Shown here: positions 6,333-11,190 of the stretch, one piece after another
How the letters are laid out: each line of letters begins with the position of its first letter
Position numbering within the stretch: position 1 is the stretch's first letter
Assembly (NCBI GenBank): GCA_040752395.1
Contig: JBFMHD010000037.1
Coordinates: forward strand, 5,404-16,593
Source: JBFMHD01 sp040752395 [NCBI: Candidatus Hydrogenedentota bacterium]
GTDB lineage: Bacteria; JBFMHD01
Length of the DNA stretch: 11,190 bases
Reading direction: 5' to 3'
Notes under the pieces: model-generated
Database searches by the model: none
Seen by the model: only the letters and a program-made list of their open reading frames with translations
Told to the model about the DNA's origin: nothing
Program-made: the position numbers and the translations under genes

Positions 6333-6360
6333 TTGACTTTGTAAAAAAATTAGTTATTAT
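6333..6360 (+). promoter_or_regulatory. Promoter of smpB, giving an almost leaderless mRNA
   Basis: TTGACT at 6333-6338 and TATTAT at 6355-6360 are separated by 16 nt; an overlapping TATAAT at 6360-6365 would sit 21 nt away. Either -10 box puts the transcription start at or within a few bases of the smpB ATG at 6368. No Shine-Dalgarno precedes that ATG. Confidence 0.6.
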
Positions 6361-6367
6361 ATAATCA

Positions 6368-6811
6368 ATGAAAGTTATAACAGTTAATAAGAAAGCTGGG
6401 TTTAATTATCAAATATTTGAAAGGTTTGAAGCTGGTATAGTTCTTAAAGGTAGTGAGGTAAAATCAATAAGAGAAGGTAATATAAATTTAAAAGATGGTT
6501 ATTGTATAATGAAGGCAGATGAATTATATCTTATAAATGTGCATATATCAAGGTATAAGCCATCAGGAGTATTGAATCATGAACCTGAACGGGCACGAAA
6601 AATGCTCCTTCATAAAAGAGAATTAAAAAGATTGACAGGAAAGATCAATGAGAGAGGGTTAAGTATTATACCATTAAAGGTTTATATAAATCAAAAAGGC
6701 AGAATCAAAGTTGAGATAGGTTTAGCTAAGGGGAAAAGTAAGATTGATAAACGTGAGGATTTAAGAAAAAGAGCTATTGATAGAGAGATTGAGAGAGAGT
6801 TAAAGTATTGA
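6368..6811 (+). CDS. smpB: SsrA-binding protein SmpB
   Basis: SmpB binds tmRNA and takes it to ribosomes stalled on broken messages. The 147 residues carry the family signatures: an N-terminal MKVITVNKKAGFNYQIFE, then FEAGIVLKGSEVKSIREG (about residues 19-36) with NLKDGYC, then HISRYKPSG, and a lysine/arginine-rich C-terminal tail beginning KGKSKIDKREDLRKR that becomes helical on the ribosome. The start is secure because it aligns with the usual family start, yet it lacks a Shine-Dalgarno; the promoter just upstream suggests a leaderless message. Its RNA partner ssrA is encoded 160 nt downstream on the same strand, a common pairing. Confidence 0.97.
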   Translation: MKVITVNKKAGFNYQIFERFEAGIVLKGSEVKSIREGNINLKDGYCIMKADELYLINVHISRYKPSGVLNHEPERARKMLLHKRELKRLTGKINERGLSIIPLKVYINQKGRIKVEIGLAKGKSKIDKREDLRKRAIDREIERELKY

Positions 6812-6850
6812 CGAATCTAAAGTATTATAGTAATATATAAAATTATAGGA

Positions 6851-6951
6851 GACAGAAGACAGAAGTTAAAAAGATACAAAGATTGAAAGATTCAAATGCA
6901 TTTTAACTTTTAATAGGAGGGTAAATAAATTTGCAATTTGCAATTTACAAT
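6851..6951. repeat. Heptamers between smpB and ssrA
   Basis: GACAGAA occurs twice at 6851-6864. TTGCAAT occurs twice, followed by TTACAAT, at 6931-6951. The last unit contains TACAAT (6946-6951), which could be a -10 box for ssrA about 20 nt upstream of the mature 5' end, but no good -35 box is at the right distance; ssrA may instead be co-transcribed with smpB. Confidence 0.55.
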
Positions 6952-6971
6952 GGAGCAAAGCGACAAGAAAG

Positions 6972-7456
<485 letters not shown>

Positions 7457-7472
7457 GAGAGTGAGCTAAAAG

Positions 7473-8177
7473 ATGAAGAATAAACCATCAGTTATAGGTG
7501 TTGTTCTGATTTTTTGCCTGCTACTTTTTAGTAACACTGATTGTATAAAAGCTCAGACTGCAAAAATATTGAGAGTTTGCATAGACCCGGGGCATGGTGG
7601 CGAAGATAGCGGCGTACCTGGTATGGCCGAACTCTTGGAAAAAGATGTTACTTTACAGATAGCAAAAAGAGTAAAGGAACAATTATCAGGTTATCCGAAT
7701 GTTGATATCGTGCTTACAAGAACGCTTGATATAACGTTAAACGATAAAGAAAGAATAAAAAGAATCTTTAACTCTCAACCCTCTCTGGTTATTTCATTAC
7801 ATACAGATGCTTCTTTAGATACAACTCTATCAGGAATAACAATATATAGTCTTGAAAACATAGTATCACCAATTTTAGGAAATGAACAAAAACAAGAAAT
7901 AATTAATAAAACATATAATGCTGCTGAAATAATTTACCAGATTTTTATTAAAAATATAATTTCTTTTGGCGTGAGCAAGCCGATAAAAGCGGATTTAGCG
8001 ACATATAGGAAGATAGGTCTCCCTGTAATTATGATTAATGCTGGATTTATAACTAATGCTGCTGATGAACTTATTATTTCAAAACCCGAGGGTTTAGAAG
8101 AGATAGCAAATAGTATCTCACAGGCAATTATTGGTTTAGAATCCCTCTTTATGGAATCTGTGCAATCAGAAAATTGA
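7473..8177 (+). CDS. N-acetylmuramoyl-L-alanine amidase (Amidase_3) with altered active site
   Basis: Amidase_3 enzymes are zinc hydrolases that cut the bond between muramic acid and the peptide stem of peptidoglycan, in the periplasm here. Residues 1-28 form a signal peptide (hydrophobic VIGVVLIFCLLLF, likely cut near KAQ). Expected zinc ligands are present: His41 in DPGHGGEDSG, Glu56 in ELLEKDVTL, and His110 in ISLHTDAS. The last motif, normally VE.GF.SN with the catalytic glutamate, reads MINAGFITNAADE, so Asn189 replaces it. The length of 234 residues is a bare catalytic domain without an AMIN or binding domain. The Shine-Dalgarno is weak (GTGAG about 9 nt upstream). Activity may be reduced or lost; otherwise the assignment is firm. 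Confidence 0.88.
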   Translation: MKNKPSVIGVVLIFCLLLFSNTDCIKAQTAKILRVCIDPGHGGEDSGVPGMAELLEKDVTLQIAKRVKEQLSGYPNVDIVLTRTLDITLNDKERIKRIFNSQPSLVISLHTDASLDTTLSGITIYSLENIVSPILGNEQKQEIINKTYNAAEIIYQIFIKNIISFGVSKPIKADLATYRKIGLPVIMINAGFITNAADELIISKPEGLEEIANSISQAIIGLESLFMESVQSEN

Positions 8178-8188
8178 TTTTTATTCAA

Positions 8189-8416
8189 GGGTTGAGGCAC
8201 TGCCAGAGAAGAATCTTATCTGCGGAATTTTTGCAATTCGTACAGAATTTTTGCTTTCGAGTCTGGCGTCTGAAGCATACGAATGGAGAATGGGTTGAGG
8301 CACTGCCTCATCCGTCTCTTTGCCAACAAAATTTCGCTTTTTGCATAGAGAATTCGCTTTTGCTGTATGGCATAGCAGATACCGAATGGTAGAATGGGTT
8401 GAGGCACTGCCTCATA
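8189..8416. repeat. 103/104-bp tandem repeat with a palindromic core
   Basis: GGGTTGAGGCACTGCC starts at 8189, 8292 and 8396, giving two full units and the start of a third. The second and third copies carry the full palindrome TGAGGCA-C-TGCCTCA, and each is preceded by a GAATGG(T)AGAAT motif. The unit interiors are diverged but share AATTTTTGC/TTCGCTTTT-like words. It fills most of the 292-nt spacer between the amidase and the GerMN gene. Reading frames through it are explained by the repeat and are not called as genes. Confidence 0.8.
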
Positions 8417-8469
8417 ATACAATGAAAGCTGTACCTGAAAGTAAACGAGAAAAAAAAAGAGGTAAATCA

Positions 8470-9033
8470 ATGAGAAGAGTAGTATATATAATTATATTTT
8501 TAGCCGGGGTGATAGGTTTACTTTTAACAATAAAAACAAATTTCAATAAAATAAAAAGGGTTAATGAAATAAAAGGAGTTGCAGCATCTCAAACTCCGCT
8601 ACAAACCGAGAATGTGAGTATATATTTTGCTATTAAACAGCGAATGGAGTTACGCCAGGAAATAAGAATAGTTGAAAAAAGTAACACCATAGCTGGTAAA
8701 ATAAAAAGAATTATAGATGAAATGAAAAAGGGACCCCTGGATCCACAACTGAACAGAACCATACCTGCTGATATAGAAATTATGGATATATTCTTATCTT
8801 GTGACAGGGTATTTATTAATTTAGGGACCCACAATTTAGAAGAAATATTTATAAGCTTATCACAGGAGAGGATATTTATTAATTCTATTGTATTTTCTAT
8901 TCTGAAGAATATAGGGTATACCTATGATTCTGTAAGAATACTTATCAATGGGAAGGAGACAGAGGGAGTTCATATATATTTAGGAAGAGACTATAAAATA
9001 AGCGATTTTGAATCAGAAGAAGAAAGTCTATGA
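8470..9033 (+). CDS. GerMN-domain membrane-anchored protein
   Basis: A 187-residue protein with one N-terminal membrane helix (VVYIIIFLAGVIGLLL, about residues 4-19), followed by a GerMN-like domain. Visible family features are the NVSIYFA strand, the KIKRIIDEMKKGPLDPQL segment with the helix-then-GP turn, DRVFINLG, INSIVFSILKNI and VRILINGKE. GerMN domains are named from spore-germination GerM and occur in many non-sporing bacteria beside amidases, so a cell-wall role outside the inner membrane is likely; exact function unknown. I choose ATG 8470 because AAGAGG (8457-8462) stands 7 nt upstream; longer starts at 8422 or 8320 run back toward or into the tandem repeat. Its stop overlaps the lptC start (ATGA). 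Confidence 0.8.
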   Translation: MRRVVYIIIFLAGVIGLLLTIKTNFNKIKRVNEIKGVAASQTPLQTENVSIYFAIKQRMELRQEIRIVEKSNTIAGKIKRIIDEMKKGPLDPQLNRTIPADIEIMDIFLSCDRVFINLGTHNLEEIFISLSQERIFINSIVFSILKNIGYTYDSVRILINGKETEGVHIYLGRDYKISDFESEEESL

Positions 9034-9602
9034 ATACTAAACCGGGGCAGATTATTTTAAGCAGTCTGTTTTTTATCTTTATTGGATATATAATTTACTG
9101 GGCGTTTTATTCAAAAATTGAAGAACCCAAAATCTTTAATAAAGCCATAGAAAAAAATGTTAAAAATTTAATTACAGGTGGTAAATATATTCGTGCATCA
9201 GAAGGTAAAATTCACTGGGAGATTACTGCAGATGAAACACAAGAAAAGGGCTCAGGCGAGATTAATTTAAAAAGAGTTTATTTAAAATTTTATGATATCG
9301 AGGCCGATACACCGATAATAGTAAATGCACTCGAGGCTATTTATAGCCCCAATAATAAAATCATTAAATTAAAAGATAATGTTGTTATAAAATACGGAGA
9401 TTTATTAATATTAACAGATGAACTTAATTATGAAGAAGAGAACGGATTTTTATTTAGTAAAAGTAATGTGGAGATAAGAGCCAATGAGAGCGTGATATAT
9501 GCCAGAGGATTGAAGGCTTATACAAGAGAAAAAAAATTGAAACTTTTTAATGTAAAAGGCAATTTAAGACCAGAAGATATAGAGGGGTTGAATAATTTAT
9601 GA
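9030..9602 (+). CDS. lptC: LPS export protein LptC
   Basis: LptC links the inner-membrane LptBFG transporter to the periplasmic LptA bridge that carries lipopolysaccharide to the outer membrane. The 190 residues have one N-terminal membrane helix (IILSSLFFIFIGYIIYWAF, about 8-26) and then a beta-jellyroll pattern typical of the family: ASEGKIHWEITADE, INLKRVYLKFY, IIVNALEAIYSP, IIKLKDNVVIKYGD, LILTDELNYEEENG. The start ATG overlaps the GerMN stop by ATGA and the stop overlaps lptA the same way, so translation is probably coupled. Sequence is diverged from proteobacterial LptC, but order and pattern make the assignment strong. Confidence 0.9.
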   Translation: MNTKPGQIILSSLFFIFIGYIIYWAFYSKIEEPKIFNKAIEKNVKNLITGGKYIRASEGKIHWEITADETQEKGSGEINLKRVYLKFYDIEADTPIIVNALEAIYSPNNKIIKLKDNVVIKYGDLLILTDELNYEEENGFLFSKSNVEIRANESVIYARGLKAYTREKKLKLFNVKGNLRPEDIEGLNNL

Positions 9603-10081
9603 GAAAATTACTGCTGATATCAGTTGTATTTTTATTGTTAGGTAATACCGGGATAGCTTTAGAGGTAGAGAAGATACAGATCAATCATTCCGATGAGATG
9701 ATTTACGACGGGATTAAACATACGCTGGAATATACCGGCAGCGTGGATGTTACAAGCGACCAGATGGAATTAAAAGGTGAGAGAGTCATACTCTATTTTA
9801 ATGAGAAAGAAGATGAGATAATAAAAGCAGAGGCGTTCGGTAATGTATATATGAAAAAGGATGAATTCACTGCTGAAGCAGGTAAAGTAATTTATGAAAC
9901 CCAAAACGGGAAAATTACATTAGAAGAAAAACCAGTTGTTTATGGCGAGGGGAAAAAACTTAAGGCAGATTTTATAATCTACTTTGTTAAAGAGAAACGG
10001 ATTGATGCAAAGGGTAATGTATCGGGATTCTTTATACCACAGAAAAAAAAGAAGAAAGAAGATGAGTCAACTAAAAGCTGA
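9599..10081 (+). CDS. lptA: Periplasmic LPS bridge protein LptA (OstA-like)
   Basis: LptA forms the filament across the periplasm along which lipopolysaccharide slides. The 160-residue precursor has a signal peptide (LLLISVVFLLLGNTGIA), then repeating OstA-type strands: INHSDEMIYDGIKHTLEYTG, VDVTSDQMELKGERVILYF, IIKAEAFGNVYMKKDEFTAEAG and LKADFIIYFVKEKRIDAKGNV. The start overlaps the lptC stop by ATGA. The C-terminus is a lysine-rich tail (IPQKKKKKEDESTKS) whose codons also contain the lptB start, a 20-nt overlap. Confidence 0.92.
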   Translation: MRKLLLISVVFLLLGNTGIALEVEKIQINHSDEMIYDGIKHTLEYTGSVDVTSDQMELKGERVILYFNEKEDEIIKAEAFGNVYMKKDEFTAEAGKVIYETQNGKITLEEKPVVYGEGKKLKADFIIYFVKEKRIDAKGNVSGFFIPQKKKKKEDESTKS

Positions 10082-10784
10082 AAAAATATCAAAGAGGTTT
10101 GGGAATATAATCGCTGTTAATAATATAAGTCTTGAATTTAGTTGCAGCGAAGTTATTGGTCTGCTTGGACCAAACGGCGCAGGTAAAACAACAACGTTTT
10201 ATATTCTTATAGGATTGATAAAATCTGATACCGGCGATGTTTATATTGACGAACAGAAAATTACAGATTTTCCTATCCATAAAAGAGCACAATTAGGCAT
10301 CGCGTATCTTCCACAGGAACCATCAATATTCCGCAACCTTACTGTTAGAAATAATTTATTAGCGATACTTGAGTATCTCCCTCTTATAGAAGAGGAACGT
10401 GAAAAAAGAATTAATGAAATTTTACTCGATTTTAATCTCGGAAAGATTGTAGATTCTATGGGTTATAGTTTGAGCGGCGGTGAGAGAAGACGAGTTGAAA
10501 TAGCACGAACTTTGCTTCGTAAACCGAGATTCCTTTTGCTCGATGAACCTTTCTCCGGTATCGATCCCATTAAAGTTGATGAACTAAAAAAAGAGATAAT
10601 AAGACTTAAAGAAAAAAATATCGGCATAGTTATAACAGACCATAATGTTAGAGAATTACTTGAGATAACTGATAGAGCTTACATAATTAACAATGGTGAG
10701 GTATTGATAGAGGGAAATTCAAAAGATATAATCGAGAGTGAAGAGGCACGAAATATTTATCTGGGTGAGAATTTTAAATTGTGA
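10062..10784 (+). CDS. lptB: LPS export ABC transporter ATPase LptB
   Basis: LptB powers extraction of lipopolysaccharide from the inner membrane by LptFG. The 240 residues match the usual length. Motifs: Walker A GPNGAGKT (36-43), Q-loop LPQEPSIFRNLT (82-93), signature LSGGERRRVEIAR (136-148), Walker B FLLLDEPFSGID (156-167) with catalytic Glu161, and H-loop His193 in ITDHNV. The LPQE.SIFR and LSGGERRR sequences mark LptB rather than a branched-chain amino-acid transporter ATPase. ATG 10062 is chosen because MSQLKAEKISKRFG aligns with the family start; a longer frame from 9984 runs deep into lptA. lptF and lptG are not in the window. Confidence 0.95.
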   Translation: MSQLKAEKISKRFGNIIAVNNISLEFSCSEVIGLLGPNGAGKTTTFYILIGLIKSDTGDVYIDEQKITDFPIHKRAQLGIAYLPQEPSIFRNLTVRNNLLAILEYLPLIEEEREKRINEILLDFNLGKIVDSMGYSLSGGERRRVEIARTLLRKPRFLLLDEPFSGIDPIKVDELKKEIIRLKEKNIGIVITDHNVRELLEITDRAYIINNGEVLIEGNSKDIIESEEARNIYLGENFKL

Positions 10785-10823
10785 CTTAGAAGCAAGAGGC
10801 ACAAAGGCACAGAGGCACAAAGT

Positions 10824-10936
10824 ATGAAAAGAGTCGTGAGTCAAAACAGGACTCGAGACTCAAGACTCAAGACTTTTTAGCAGGCTCCGGGCTTCGGGCT
10901 CCAGCCGGCTGTAGTCCGTAGCCCGTAGCCTGTACC
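10824..10936. repeat. Composite mosaic repeat, copy B
   Basis: Same order as copy A at 231-364: ATGAAAAGAGTC, AGTC-type units, AAAACAG loop, GACTC-type units, a G+C-rich GGCTCCGGGC to CCAGCCGGCT part, then TGTAGTCCGTAGCC and further heptamers. It has fewer AGTC units than copy A. It is preceded by AGAAGCA and CACAAAGG-type units (10787-10822). It is followed by ATTAGAGTTACAGCGTTTTT and an AGAGGAG end (10942-10971), the counterpart of 422-449. Confidence 0.85.
10827..10878 (+). terminator. Possible terminator hairpin after lptB (part of repeat copy B)
   Basis: AAAAGAGTC (10827-10835) can pair with GACTTTTT (10871-10878), and GAGTC (10838-10842) pairs with GACTC (10850-10854). The structure ends in five T residues 43-94 nt after the lptB stop. 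It is imperfect, with interior loops, so its strength as a terminator is unclear. The equivalent structure in copy A lies at 234-298. Confidence 0.35.
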
Positions 10937-11151
10937 CCGAATTATTAGAGTTACAGCGTTTTTCAGAGGAGCGAAGCGACAATTAGGTTATCGGTGAACT
11001 GACCACCTAACACCGAACTTAAGAAACTCTATCGATAAAATAGACATAAAATTGACGGTAATATATTAAAATATTGACAAATATAATTTTTTTTAAAAGA
11101 TTTTTAATGAAAAAATACTTTAAAATAAAGAAATTATATTTTAAAAAAAGA
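10937..11151. other. Gene-free spacer: repeat tail and AT-rich DNA
   Basis: After the mosaic repeat come GGAGCGAAGCGACA (10968-10981; close copies at 6952-6965 and 7430-7443) and a segment ending CACCGAACTTAAGAA (11011-11025) shared with the spacer before smpB. From about 11030 the DNA turns very A+T-rich, with TTGACG at 11052 and TTGACA at 11074, neither with a convincing -10 box. I see no gene. Confidence 0.6.
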
Positions 11152-11152
11152 C

Positions 11153-11182
11153 TTGACAAAATGGTATAAAGCTTGCTATATA
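11153..11182 (+). promoter_or_regulatory. Candidate promoter at the window edge
   Basis: TTGACA (11153-11158), an 18-nt spacer and TATATA (11177-11182) make a plausible sigma-70-type promoter; TATATT at 11179 is an alternative -10 with a long spacer. An ATG occupies the last three bases (11188-11190), just where transcription would begin. If it is a start codon, the next gene is leaderless like smpB. Confidence 0.5.
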
Positions 11183-11190
11183 TTTTTATG

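Noticed and set aside
8174-8392. A 72-codon open frame through the amidase-GerMN spacer
   Set aside because: It lies in the 103/104-bp tandem repeat, has no Shine-Dalgarno, and its recurring residues come from the DNA repeat in changing frames.
8320-8469. N-terminal extension of the GerMN protein
   Set aside because: The extra residues are translated largely from repeat DNA; ATG 8470 has a Shine-Dalgarno and leads directly into the membrane anchor.
9984-10061. Longer start of LptB
   Set aside because: It lies within lptA in another frame and adds a basic segment foreign to LptB.

Overview
The window reads as chromosome from a diderm (outer-membrane) bacterium with A+T-rich genes, probably from an uncultured or candidate lineage. 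The diderm inference rests on a complete lptC-lptA-lptB set behind a periplasmic amidase. I cannot name the phylum from the sequence. Intergenic DNA is unusual: nearly every long spacer is built from short tandem words, mostly 7 nt long, and several composite blocks recur across the window.

Layout. 1-462: a gene-poor repeat region with one possible 29-residue membrane peptide. 463-4798 (+): part of a bacterial microcompartment (BMC) operon, in order an acylating aldehyde dehydrogenase (PduP/EutE type), an RnfC-like iron-sulfur flavoprotein (PduS type), a tandem-domain shell trimer with a pore cysteine (PduT type), a small unassigned BMC-associated protein, and two EutN/CcmL pentamers. 4803-6050 (-): a divergent CorA-family transporter behind a 98-residue unknown protein. 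6051-6367: repeats and the smpB promoter. 6368-7330 (+): smpB and ssrA (tmRNA, tag ANTELALAA), the two partners of trans-translation. 7331-7472: a structured spacer. 7473-10784 (+): N-acetylmuramoyl-L-alanine amidase, GerMN-domain protein, lptC, lptA, lptB; the last four are packed and partly overlapping, but the amidase is separated from them by a 103/104-bp tandem repeat. 10785-11190: a second copy of the large mosaic repeat, then an AT-rich promoter region ending in an ATG at the very last three bases.

How the genes work together. The BMC genes suggest a compartment in which an aldehyde is oxidised to acyl-CoA (making NADH), with PduS and the [4Fe-4S]-type PduT trimer able to move electrons across the shell. 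The enzyme that makes the aldehyde, the hexameric BMC-H shell proteins and any phosphotransacylase are not here, so the substrate is unknown and the locus must continue elsewhere. smpB and ssrA rescue stalled ribosomes. The amidase and the Lpt genes concern the cell envelope.

Most notable: (i) families of 7-nt-period mosaic elements, present in both orientations, that end in a Shine-Dalgarno-like sequence directly in front of BMC genes; (ii) a probably leaderless smpB and a similar arrangement at the window end; (iii) substitutions at expected key residues in the amidase (Glu to Asn) and the CorA protein (GMN to SMN); (iv) inverted copies of the tmRNA T-arm just downstream of ssrA.
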